Shown here: one piece after another, positions 18,806 to 26,869 of the stretch
How positions within the stretch are numbered: the stretch's first letter is position 1
Layout: every line of letters starts with the position of its first letter
Source: Hahellaceae bacterium
GTDB lineage: Bacteria; Pseudomonadota; Gammaproteobacteria; Pseudomonadales; Oleiphilaceae
Direction: 5' to 3'
Length of the DNA: 64,000 bases
Assembly (NCBI GenBank): GCA_024234575.1
Contig: JACKOB010000002.1
Coordinates: 1,426,001 to 1,490,000 of the forward strand
The notes under the pieces: generated by a model
What the model was told of the DNA's origin: nothing
Database searches by the model: none
What the model saw: only the letters and a program-made list of their open reading frames with translations
Position numbers and translations under genes: made by a program

Positions 18806-19023
18806 TCAGAAGTTCCTAAGATCAGGGAGTTTACCTCAGAAGGCTTCCTGATCTGACAGGCGCTGTCATTCGATTGCACCTTGTTGTAACAAAATTATCC
18901 GGTCAGGTGATGTGTCGAGCGTCAGTGTGATTCGCTGCCGTAACAGTATCCTCCCACTTGTTAATAATCACCGCGATAGTCGGCCAGCCATGCCCGACTG
19001 CCACAATACGTGAAGGAGTCATT
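18806..19023 (+). other. gcvH-gcvPA spacer with inverted repeat
   Basis: This 218-base spacer is longer than others in the cluster and has no convincing gene. It contains an 8-bp inverted repeat, AGATCAGG at 18819-18826 with CCTGATCT at 18847-18854, separated by 20 bases and without a U-run. It could tune gcvH versus gcvP levels by attenuation or processing, or a second promoter could lie downstream. The gcvPA Shine-Dalgarno AAGGAG lies near its 3' end. Confidence 0.4.
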
Positions 19024-20394
19024 ATGCCTTTTATACCGCACACCGAAGCTGATGTTGCCCGCATGCTGGAAACCATTGGTGCCGCCTCGATTGATGACTT
19101 GTTTGATGAAATACCCGCTCATCTGCGATGCAAAGAATTAACTAATGTCGAGACCGGCAAGTCCGAGATGGAAATGCTGCGACTAATGTCGGAGCGCGCC
19201 GAGCAGGATGCAGGGGCAATGTGTTTTATCGGGGCAGGTGCTTATGAGCACCATGTTCCCAGCGCAGTGTGGGATGTGGCAACCCGCGGAGAGTTCATGA
19301 CGGCCTACACGCCCTATCAGGCAGAGGCGAGTCAAGGAACGTTGCAGCTGATTTACGAGTTCCAGTCAATGATGACGGCACTGACCGGCCTGGATGTCTC
19401 GAACGCATCTCTTTACGATGGTGCATCAGGCCTGGCCGAAGCAATATTAATGGCGATTCGCGCGAATCGTAAGTCGAAAAGCAATCGCGTTCTTGCGCTG
19501 GGTACTGTGAGCCCGTTGTACCGAAAAGCCTGCAAGGCGATCGTTGGCAATCAGGATATTGAACTGGTTGAAGTTGATGTGAACGATGCAACCCTCACGA
19601 CTGATTTGTCTGCCCTGGACCCTTATCAGGGCGAAGACTATGCCGCACTGGTGATTTCACAGCCTGGCTTTATGGGCACATTAGAAGACGTCAACGCGCT
19701 GACAGACTGGGCACATGCGCAGGGTATGCTGGTCATTGCTGTCGTTAATCCGACCTCTCTTGCGATTTTGGAGGCACCAGGGCTATGGGGGGCGCGTGGC
19801 GCAGACATCGCGGTAGGTGATGGTCAGCCATTGGGAATACCGCTGTCATCCGGTGGGCCTTACTATGGTTTTATTTGTTGTAAAAAGGCGCTGGTTCGGC
19901 AGATGCCAGGGCGTATTATCGGTCGCACCGTAGATCTTGAAGGGAAGCCCGGTTATACCCTGACACTGCAGGCACGAGAGCAGCATATCAGGCGCGCCAA
20001 AGCCACCTCCAATATCTGTACCAACCAGGGGCTAGCGGTTACTGCGTCAACAATCTATATGAGTTTGCTTGGACCACAAGGGCTGGCCAATGTTGCCGAA
20101 GCCTGTGCCGCAAACGCCCGTGCATTGCAACAGCAACTGGCGGCGCTGGATGGCGTTAAGCTGGTTGGCTGCGGCGACATCTTTCACGAGTTCGTTATAG
20201 AAACGCGGCCTTCGGCTGCACTGGTTTTAGAGCATATGGAAAAGCAGGGAATTCTGGGTGGCTGGTTGTTAGAGAAAGACTATCCGACCCTAAAAAACAC
20301 GATTCTAGTCTGTGTCACTGAAACCAAAATGGCACAGGATTTATCACTTTATGTACAAGCACTAAAGACATCAATTGCCGAAGTGGAGGGCTGA
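19024..20394 (+). CDS. gcvPA: Glycine dehydrogenase (decarboxylating) subunit 1
   Basis: This is the N-terminal-type half of a split P-protein, 456 residues from the ATG at 19024. The start [15 protein letters not shown] is that of GcvPA, and AAGGAG lies seven bases upstream; an earlier in-frame start at 18958 adds atypical residues. Conserved stretches include [35 protein letters not shown] and [20 protein letters not shown]. The subunit forms a heterotetramer with GcvPB but lacks the PLP lysine. Splitting of P-protein is common in many bacteria, but enteric gammaproteobacteria use a fused GcvP. Confidence 0.95.
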   Translation: MPFIPHTEADVARMLETIGAASIDDLFDEIPAHLRCKELTNVETGKSEMEMLRLMSERAEQDAGAMCFIGAGAYEHHVPSAVWDVATRGEFMTAYTPYQAEASQGTLQLIYEFQSMMTALTGLDVSNASLYDGASGLAEAILMAIRANRKSKSNRVLALGTVSPLYRKACKAIVGNQDIELVEVDVNDATLTTDLSALDPYQGEDYAALVISQPGFMGTLEDVNALTDWAHAQGMLVIAVVNPTSLAILEAPGLWGARGADIAVGDGQPLGIPLSSGGPYYGFICCKKALVRQMPGRIIGRTVDLEGKPGYTLTLQAREQHIRRAKATSNICTNQGLAVTASTIYMSLLGPQGLANVAEACAANARALQQQLAALDGVKLVGCGDIFHEFVIETRPSAALVLEHMEKQGILGGWLLEKDYPTLKNTILVCVTETKMAQDLSLYVQALKTSIAEVEG

Positions 20395-20395
20395 C

Positions 20396-21856
20396 ATGCT
20401 GATTTTTGAACGAGGTCATCCGGGGCGCGCTGCAGCCGCCCAATCACCCAAAGCAAGTGCGGCAGAAAGCGTGATTCCTGAGAAGTTTCGCCGTAAGCAA
20501 GCACCGGGATTACCTGAAGTCTCTGAGCTGCAGGTTGTGAGGCATTATTCGAATCTTTCCCGCAAGAATTTTTCGATTGATACCCAGTTCTATCCGCTGG
20601 GTAGCTGTACGATGAAGTACAACCCTAGAGGGGCTCACCGCGCAGCCTTTCAGCCGGGATTTTTGTCGCGCCACCCGCTAGCACCTGAATCATTCAGTCA
20701 GGGTTATCTCTCCTGTGTGTATGACCTGCAGGAGATTCTCAAGGAAGTAACCGGCATGGCAGGGGTTTCGTTGGCACCCATGGCGGGTGCACAAGGTGAG
20801 TTTGCCGGTGTGGCGATGATTAAAGCCTACCACGAGAAACGTGGCGATCATGGCCGCCGCGAGATTTTAGTACCGGAAGCGGCTCATGGAACCAACCCGG
20901 CGACCGCGGTAATGTGTGGTTACTCGGTGAAAGAAATACCGGTCAACGATGAAGGTGATGTTGATATCGACGCATTACGTGCGGCTGTTGGCCCGCATAC
21001 CGCCGGAATAATGATGACAAACCCATCGACCTGCGGCGTTTTTGAGCGTCAGATTGAAGAGATCGCCAAAATCGTTCATACCGCCGGTGGCCTGCTCTAC
21101 TACGACGGCGCGAACCTTAACGCCATATTGGGTAAGGTGCGTCCCGGCGATATGGGCTTCGACGTTTTACACATGAACCTGCATAAGACATTTGCCACCC
21201 CCCACGGCGGCGGTGGTCCTGGCTCTGGCCCTGTGGCAGTGGGTAAGCGTCTTTTGCCTTATTTGCCAACGCCGATTGCAGGTAAAGAAGATGCGGGTGG
21301 CGAAGCCAGTTTTTGCTGGTTAGATGAAGAAGCTTTGCCAGAAACGATTGGTCCTATGTCTGCCTTTATGGGTAATGCCGGTATTATTCTGCGGGCTTAC
21401 GCCTACGCGCTGTTGTTGGGGCGTGATGGTTTGAAGCGAGTAGGTGAGTATTCCACATTAAGCTCGAACTATATGGCGAAGCTGATGCAAAATGCGGGCT
21501 TTAAACTGGCCTATCCCAAGCGTCGGGCAACGCACGAATTTATTGTGACCATGTCTCCGCAGGCGAAAAACAACCATGTGACCGCAATGGATTTTGCCAA
21601 GCGGTTACTCGATTACGGTTATCATGCGCCGACAACGTACTTTCCGCTGCTGGTGCCTGAGTGCTTGTTGATTGAGCCCACAGAGACAGAGTCGATTGAC
21701 GAGCTTGAAGGCTTTGTGAAAGCAATGACGCAGATTCTGGAAGAAGCTCGCAATACGCCAGAGTTGGTGCAAGGCGCGCCATACACGCTACCCGTGCGCA
21801 GGCTGGATGATGTGAAGGCTGCAAGAGAGTTAGACTTGGCTTATCGCCGCACCTAA
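20396..21856 (+). CDS. gcvPB: Glycine dehydrogenase (decarboxylating) subunit 2
   Basis: This is the PLP-carrying subunit of the split P-protein, 486 residues. It decarboxylates glycine and passes the aminomethyl group to lipoyl-GcvH. The PLP lysine is Lys264 in [20 protein letters not shown]. The upstream [14 protein letters not shown] and [10 protein letters not shown] and the downstream [17 protein letters not shown] are conserved. The ATG at 20396 begins one base after the gcvPA stop and has a GGAGGG Shine-Dalgarno at 20385-20390 inside gcvPA, so the two are coupled. A strong bidirectional terminator follows. Confidence 0.96.
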   Translation: MLIFERGHPGRAAAAQSPKASAAESVIPEKFRRKQAPGLPEVSELQVVRHYSNLSRKNFSIDTQFYPLGSCTMKYNPRGAHRAAFQPGFLSRHPLAPESFSQGYLSCVYDLQEILKEVTGMAGVSLAPMAGAQGEFAGVAMIKAYHEKRGDHGRREILVPEAAHGTNPATAVMCGYSVKEIPVNDEGDVDIDALRAAVGPHTAGIMMTNPSTCGVFERQIEEIAKIVHTAGGLLYYDGANLNAILGKVRPGDMGFDVLHMNLHKTFATPHGGGGPGSGPVAVGKRLLPYLPTPIAGKEDAGGEASFCWLDEEALPETIGPMSAFMGNAGIILRAYAYALLLGRDGLKRVGEYSTLSSNYMAKLMQNAGFKLAYPKRRATHEFIVTMSPQAKNNHVTAMDFAKRLLDYGYHAPTTYFPLLVPECLLIEPTETESIDELEGFVKAMTQILEEARNTPELVQGAPYTLPVRRLDDVKAARELDLAYRRT

Positions 21857-21885
21857 CGGTTGCTTGCTGTGCTGGATGGACAATG

Positions 21886-21913
21886 AAAAACGGAGCCTCG
21901 CGCTCCGTTTTTT
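21886..21913. terminator. Bidirectional rho-independent terminator after gcvPB
   Basis: The stem AAAAACGGAG (21886-21895) pairs with CTCCGTTTTT (21903-21912), and six U residues end the plus-strand transcript. On the minus strand the same element gives five U residues, so it can also end the converging HDOD gene (stop at 21921). Confidence 0.9.
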
Positions 21914-21920
21914 AATACTG

Positions 21921-22781
21921 CTAAACTGCAACGCCCAGTTCGCCAAAGTTTTCTTTCATATCATCAATATCAATAGTCGTCAGGCCTACGTGCTCGAGAA
22001 TATCTGATTCTGCCTCTTCCCATTCGTGGTCGACCGTTTGCTGCCCTAGCACCCGATAGTTGCCGCAAATATGTTCCGCGATTTTCAATATTGCCAGCAG
22101 GGTTTTTTTGTCGTTGTTCTTGCTTTCCTTGTTCGCAAAAATGGATGTGGCATTGTGATGTTCAGCGATGACTTCACAAATGGTACGGGGTAAATTCCAG
22201 GATTTTGCGGTGTAGTATCCTACAACAGCGTGATTGGTGTTGAACGCTCTGTTCTCAGTGTCAATGATTCTCTCGTAGGGGGTGGCATAAGCCTGCTGAG
22301 TTATTTCATTGTAATTTGGAAACCGGCTCAGCATTAGCGGGATACCAGCGTTGTGAAATAGTCCAAGCGAATAGGCGGCATCCGGGCTGTGATAACCGAT
22401 TTGTTTGGCAACCGTTGCCGACACCATGGCGATATCATTGGCGGTGTCCCAAAAACGGGTCATGTTCACAATGGCTTCGTCGGTCATTTCCCCCTTAATT
22501 GATAGTCCGTTGAGGATATTAATGACACTGTTTAATCCCAGTAATGAAACTGCCTGTTCAATAGAGGTGATTTTGTTCGTTAATCCGAAAAAGCGCGAAT
22601 TGACAAACTTAAGCATCGTCCCGGACAAACCCACATCCTGGCTGATGAGCCGGGCGATTTGCCGCATATCCGGGTCAGGCATGACCTGCTCCATCTGCAG
22701 ATCTACCAGAATTTGCGGTTGCGGCGGAATCTTAATTCCTTGCAGAATATTCTTGATTTGCTCTGCTGTTAGTTCCGTCAC
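21921..22781 (-). CDS. HDOD-domain signalling protein
   Basis: A single HDOD domain (about residues 15-215) with IPPQPQILVDLQMEQVMPD, ARLISQDVGLSGTMLKFVNS, FFGLTNKITSIEQAVSLLG, and NTNHAVVGYYTAKSWNLP. HDOD proteins resemble HD phosphohydrolases but usually lack the catalytic HD pair. They act in signalling, often with motility or c-di-GMP networks. I take GTG 22781 as the start because AGGAGT lies about 9 bases upstream and the family N-terminus (VTELTAEQIKNILQG) begins there. A longer TTG start at 22838 has no Shine-Dalgarno. The gene diverges from rlmI. Confidence 0.85.
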   Translation of the reverse strand: MTELTAEQIKNILQGIKIPPQPQILVDLQMEQVMPDPDMRQIARLISQDVGLSGTMLKFVNSRFFGLTNKITSIEQAVSLLGLNSVINILNGLSIKGEMTDEAIVNMTRFWDTANDIAMVSATVAKQIGYHSPDAAYSLGLFHNAGIPLMLSRFPNYNEITQQAYATPYERIIDTENRAFNTNHAVVGYYTAKSWNLPRTICEVIAEHHNATSIFANKESKNNDKKTLLAILKIAEHICGNYRVLGQQTVDHEWEEAESDILEHVGLTTIDIDDMKENFGELGVAV

Positions 22782-22936
22782 TGATGGCTGACTCCTTTTG
22801 CTGGGAAAAGACGATAAATCTATTGGTATGATTGCCAAGTGAACTATCTGCTACTAATTGTAATTTAAGCTGCCAGCTTTGCCACAGCAATTGCAGGTTT
22901 GTACACTTATGTGTTCTATCTGAGGCTGTCATTCGT

Positions 22937-22945
22937 TGCTATAAT
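22937..22945 (+). promoter_or_regulatory. Extended -10 promoter candidate for rlmI
   Basis: TGCTATAAT at 22937-22945 combines a perfect TATAAT with the upstream TGn of an extended -10. No good -35 is present at 17 bases, as is usual for this class. The start codon of rlmI is 37 bases downstream. Confidence 0.65.
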
Positions 22946-22981
22946 GCGCTCTCTATTCAGCCACAGGATTATCTATAGCCT

Positions 22982-24172
22982 ATGAAAGTATTAAAGTTAA
23001 GAGGACAGGCCGATCGGCGTTTGCGTTCAGGGCATGTATGGATATTCAGCAATGAAGTCGACATAAAATCGACACCTTTGGTAGATTTTACTGCTGGTGA
23101 AGTTGTGCACATAGAGTCTGCGCAAGGCAAGTTTCTGGGTGTGGCAATGGTTAACCCTCATGCACTGATCTGTGCACGTGTCTTCTCCAGAAACAAGAAG
23201 GTGGGGCTATCCAAAAACTTTTTGATCGACCGTATCACTGCCGCAATGGATTTACGCGAGCGGGCCTTTAGCGATCAAAGCTATCGCCTGGTTTATGGTG
23301 ATAGCGATGGTTTGCCGGGGCTGGTGATAGATCGATTCGGTGGTACCTGTGTGGTGCAGATCTCTACTGCTGGCATGGAGTTACATAAAGACATCGTATT
23401 AGCAGCATTACTGAAAGTGGTGAAGCCTGACGCTGTCATTTTTAAGAACGATGGAAAAATGCGCGAAAGCGAAGGGCTCTCAAGCTATGTCGAAGTCGTT
23501 CACGGAGATCCGGGTGAATGGCTCTCTCTAACTGAGAATGGCGTAAAATTTCAAGTGCCGACCACCGGTGGACAGAAGACAGGTTGGTTCTACGATCACC
23601 GTTTGAATCGTGCACGTTTAAAAGACTACGTTCAGGGCAAGCGTGTGCTTGACCTGTTTAGTTATGCCGGTGGCTGGGGTGTGCAGGCTGCCTGTTTTGG
23701 TGCCGAAAGCGTTGTTGCCGTCGACAGCTCAGAACTTGCGTTAAACATGTTGATGAAAAATGCAGCGCTTAATGGTGTGCAGGAAAAAGTCCAAACCATA
23801 CAAGGTGATGTGTTTAATGTGTTAAAGGCGATGCTCGATTCCGAGCAGCGATTCGACGTTGTCATCGCAGATCCGCCGGCGTTTATTCCGCGGCGTAAGG
23901 ATCTTAAAAGTGGCGAGCAGGCCTATTCGCGTCTTAATCAGCAGGCACTGCGTCTATTGGAGCATGATGGAATTCTGGTATCCGCTTCTTGCTCTATGCA
24001 CTTAAGCACTGAAAAACTGGTCGATATCGTTCGATCTGCCGGGCGTCACGTTGATCGCAACATGCAGGTGTTAGAAGTTGGTGCACAAGGGGCTGATCAT
24101 CCTGTGCTGCCTGCGGTGCCTGAGACCAGTTACCTGAAGGCGATTTTTGTAAGATCTATGTTGCCCTGGTAG
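22982..24172 (+). CDS. rlmI: 23S rRNA (cytosine-C5) methyltransferase RlmI
   Basis: RlmI methylates C1962 of 23S rRNA using SAM. The 396-residue protein has an N-terminal PUA domain (LKLRGQADRRLRSGHVWIFS onward), a central EEHD-like domain, and a C-terminal Rossmann methyltransferase. The latter has QKTGWFYDHRLNR, VLDLFSYAGGWGVQAA for SAM binding, VVAVDSSELALNMLMKNA, VIADPPAFIPRRKD, and VSASCSMHLS, which contains the catalytic-type cysteine. Length and domain order match the YccW/RlmI family. The promoter is probably the extended -10 element just upstream. Confidence 0.92.
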   Translation: MKVLKLRGQADRRLRSGHVWIFSNEVDIKSTPLVDFTAGEVVHIESAQGKFLGVAMVNPHALICARVFSRNKKVGLSKNFLIDRITAAMDLRERAFSDQSYRLVYGDSDGLPGLVIDRFGGTCVVQISTAGMELHKDIVLAALLKVVKPDAVIFKNDGKMRESEGLSSYVEVVHGDPGEWLSLTENGVKFQVPTTGGQKTGWFYDHRLNRARLKDYVQGKRVLDLFSYAGGWGVQAACFGAESVVAVDSSELALNMLMKNAALNGVQEKVQTIQGDVFNVLKAMLDSEQRFDVVIADPPAFIPRRKDLKSGEQAYSRLNQQALRLLEHDGILVSASCSMHLSTEKLVDIVRSAGRHVDRNMQVLEVGAQGADHPVLPAVPETSYLKAIFVRSMLPW

Positions 24173-24249
24173 TTTTCACCTGCAGAACTGTCAGCAAATC
24201 CTGTTGATAGTGTGGCAGGTTTTCTGGGTTAGTTTGCGAGGCGGGGCAC

Positions 24250-25515
24250 TTAATGCGTGTCGATGATTGTGTCGATACGCATCACCATTTCATTAATTAA
24301 TTCCAGCCCTTTTTCCGCTTGTGCAATATCGTTCTTTTCTGGTTGATCTGTGCCATCTTTTTCGGTGCCTTGCGTTAATCGATCAATAACGTCTTTTAAT
24401 TGCAGTAAAAGTGTCTCCATGGTCTGAGCTGACTCTGCGTTTGATTGCATGCTTTCAGAAAACGTACTTTGCAGCGGTTGCTCCTGTAAAATTTTATTAA
24501 TGGAGTAATATGCAGCCTTCAGGTCATTCATGCTATTACCGCTATAGGATGAATGGTAATCGCTGGATGCCCCGGCGGCATAATGTTGTAGCTCGGCAGC
24601 GATAATCAGCTGCAGTGCGCCTTTAACGGTTTGTAAGACGATTTCCAGTTGCTGTAAATGGCCATATTGACGAATCTTACTCACGTAGTAAGTCGGGGAT
24701 TCAGACCAGGCCGCGCATAGTTTTTCAGTGTCAGTTTTTAATGCTTCGTTAATCGCTTTAATCAGGCCTAGCCGTCGGCCAGCGCGCTGGTTGTGATCTT
24801 CTGTTTTTTCTGGAGCCGTCAAAAAGTCTGCGACGGTGCGTTTGCCGTCTTCACCCCACAGCATAAATTCTGCCGCATGAAATCCGGTGGTGACATACAT
24901 GTCGTCAGAAAACTGAAACTCAACCCGCAGGGTTTGTTCTGTAATATCAATTTCGGAATTAACAATGCCGGAAAACGGATACTGTTGTACGTAGTCGAGA
25001 TAACCACCAAGTAACGGTGTTTGATCCAATACTTGCCAGATGCGCAATCGTTGATTTGCTGTTTCGACGGGTGTTTTTCCAGCATCCTGATCAGGTGCAC
25101 TGACTACTGGAATGTGATCCAGTGCCGGGTGATCAATGGGCAGGTACTTTAAGTAGCCGATTCTCATCAGCGATTCATGTGTTTGTTGCCAGGCTGATTT
25201 TGCCTCAAGCAATGCTTCAGCACTTGGGTGGTTGCTAAAACCTGCCAGGCTGGTGATGAGCGTTGCGCTAACTTCACAATAGTGACCCACTGCGCTGGCG
25301 CTTATATCGATAAGACTGCTCGCGGCTGGTGCCAGTGTGCCGCTGCCAGCATCACTGATTCGCGGTGACGTTGGGGTTGATGTGGTGTCTGTTTGCGCCA
25401 CTGTGACCGGTGCAGCTTTTTCATCGGAGCAGCCGCTGAGCAGGGTCAGCAACAGCCAAAACGGCGTAATGCGCATCATGGAGGGCGTTTTGTATTGTCC
25501 GTAGAGTTGACCCAT
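24250..25515 (-). CDS. Imelysin-family lipoprotein
   Basis: A probable secreted lipoprotein of 421 residues with an imelysin (peptidase M75-like) domain. The lipobox LLTLLSGC ends at about residue 29. A Thr/Ser/Ala-rich linker follows, then the imelysin domain from about residue 75. It contains GFHAAEFMLWGEDG, the family GxHxxE motif. Family members are linked to iron uptake, and the name peptidase is doubtful. The ATG at 25515 overlaps the stop of the HAD gene in a TGATG junction with AAGGA seven bases upstream, favouring this start over the internal ATG at 25479. The C-terminal 90 residues are coiled-coil-like. Confidence 0.85.
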   Translation of the reverse strand: MGQLYGQYKTPSMMRITPFWLLLTLLSGCSDEKAAPVTVAQTDTTSTPTSPRISDAGSGTLAPAASSLIDISASAVGHYCEVSATLITSLAGFSNHPSAEALLEAKSAWQQTHESLMRIGYLKYLPIDHPALDHIPVVSAPDQDAGKTPVETANQRLRIWQVLDQTPLLGGYLDYVQQYPFSGIVNSEIDITEQTLRVEFQFSDDMYVTTGFHAAEFMLWGEDGKRTVADFLTAPEKTEDHNQRAGRRLGLIKAINEALKTDTEKLCAAWSESPTYYVSKIRQYGHLQQLEIVLQTVKGALQLIIAAELQHYAAGASSDYHSSYSGNSMNDLKAAYYSINKILQEQPLQSTFSESMQSNAESAQTMETLLLQLKDVIDRLTQGTEKDGTDQPEKNDIAQAEKGLELINEMVMRIDTIIDTH

Positions 25516-26174
25516 CAGTTATTCCTTAACGAAAGAATTGTCCAGCCCTTGTCTTTAGCGGTGGCCGCCAGTGTTTTGTCAGGATCAACAGCTACTGGCG
25601 TGGTGACAAGCTCAAGTAAGGGTAAATCGTTATGTGAATCGCTGTAAAAATATGACCCTTCCAGCGTTTGCTCGTTGCTTTCAAGCCAGTGTTGCAGGCG
25701 TGTAACCTTGCCCCCTTGAAAACTGGGTATACCGGTAATTCTTCCTGTGTAGCGGCCATTTCTGAATTCGGGATCTGTTGCGATCAGGTGGTCAACCGCG
25801 AATAGTTCCGCGATTGGTTCGGTTACAAAGCGGTTGGTTGCCGTAATAATCATCAGGTAATCACCCTGATGTCTGTGTTTTGCAAGTAAGTCTTCAGCCT
25901 GGGCGAGAATTAATGGCTTGATGCGCGCGTCAATAAAGCGCTGCCGCAGAGTTAATAACTCATCAAGTGGGTGGCAGGCTAGTGGTGCCAGCGAAAACTC
26001 GAGGTATTTTTGCATGTCCAGACTGCCATTCAGGTAGTCCTGGTAGAACTGGTCATTCGCCTTTTTAAATTGGGTAGAATCGACAACGCCTTCGTCAACA
26101 AGGAATTGACCCCAGGCATGATCACTATCGCCAGCTAAAAGAGTGTTATCTAGGTCGAATATGGCTAATGCCAC
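25515..26174 (-). CDS. HAD-superfamily IB hydrolase (phosphoserine phosphatase-like)
   Basis: A 219-residue HAD-IB enzyme. Motif I is FDLDNTLL with nucleophile Asp7 and acid/base Asp9. Motif II is the ITATN segment near residue 109. The motif III lysine lies in the GGKVTRLQHWL region. Motif IV is YSDSHNDLPLL. A helical cap follows motif I. The group includes SerB-like phosphatases, CicA and acyl-phosphate-acting relatives, so the substrate is open. The 3' end overlaps the imelysin start codon. The order HAD / rppH-ptsP matches what I recall in Pseudomonas, where the imelysin partner is not usual. Confidence 0.85.
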   Translation of the reverse strand: MALAIFDLDNTLLAGDSDHAWGQFLVDEGVVDSTQFKKANDQFYQDYLNGSLDMQKYLEFSLAPLACHPLDELLTLRQRFIDARIKPLILAQAEDLLAKHRHQGDYLMIITATNRFVTEPIAELFAVDHLIATDPEFRNGRYTGRITGIPSFQGGKVTRLQHWLESNEQTLEGSYFYSDSHNDLPLLELVTTPVAVDPDKTLAATAKDKGWTILSLRNN

Positions 26175-26368
26175 GAGATTATCTCCAAAGTACTTTTTAT
26201 TCCGGAAGGTTAAAGTAAAGAATTTGAACTATTATTAGGTAATCTATTTAAAAGTCTATGTTTTCTGGCATTTTGGACTGAATATATCCGGCAGAAAACT
26301 GATGTTTGCTCAATTCCTATTTTTTTGGAAGAATTGGGTTAACTAAATTTATATATAAGGGTGTTGCA

Positions 26369-26866
26369 GTGATAGATACCGACGGTTTTAGACCGAATGT
26401 CGGGATCATACTGGCAAATCCGAATAACGAGTTATTATGGGCCCGACGTATCGGGCAAAATTCTTGGCAGTTTCCCCAGGGTGGCATCAAACAGGATGAA
26501 ACCCCAGAGCAGGCGCTGTACCGTGAGCTTAAGGAAGAGGTCGGCCTAGGTCCGCGAGATGTGGAGGTGGTTGCCTGCACACGTGGCTGGTTGCGATACC
26601 GGTTGCCCAAGAAGATGATCCGATATCACTCGTATCCGGTTTGTGTGGGACAAAAACAGAAATGGTTTTTGTTGCGTATGGTCACCTCCGATACAAAAGT
26701 GTCAATGACACACAGTGATACCCCCGAGTTCGATGGCTGGCAGTGGGTGAGCTATTGGTATCCGCTTGGTCAGGTTGTTGCTTTCAAGCGTGAAGTTTAT
26801 AGAAGAGCACTGAAAGAGCTTGCTCCCAGGCTTTTTCAGTCCAGTGATCGAGAGTCGAGACGGTAA
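26369..26866 (+). CDS. rppH: RNA 5'-pyrophosphohydrolase RppH
   Basis: RppH removes pyrophosphate from the triphosphorylated 5' end of mRNA, opening it to RNase E decay. The NUDIX box runs through [18 protein letters not shown] and EEVGL. The family start [15 protein letters not shown] and the WQFPQGG and [12 protein letters not shown] segments are present. I chose GTG 26369 because it sits exactly at that N-terminus with AAGGG at 26357-26361. A longer start at 26306 would add non-homologous residues. It gives 165 residues. It precedes ptsP by three bases, the standard rppH-ptsP pair. Confidence 0.95.
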   Translation: MIDTDGFRPNVGIILANPNNELLWARRIGQNSWQFPQGGIKQDETPEQALYRELKEEVGLGPRDVEVVACTRGWLRYRLPKKMIRYHSYPVCVGQKQKWFLLRMVTSDTKVSMTHSDTPEFDGWQWVSYWYPLGQVVAFKREVYRRALKELAPRLFQSSDRESRR

Positions 26867-26869
26867 TGA

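Noticed and set aside
18958..19023. Longer start for gcvPA
   Set aside because: Adds residues not seen in the family, whereas ATG 19024 has an AAGGAG ribosome site.
20375..20395. Earlier start for gcvPB overlapping gcvPA
   Set aside because: The ATG at 20396 has a good GGAGGG site and the family N-terminus ([11 protein letters not shown]).
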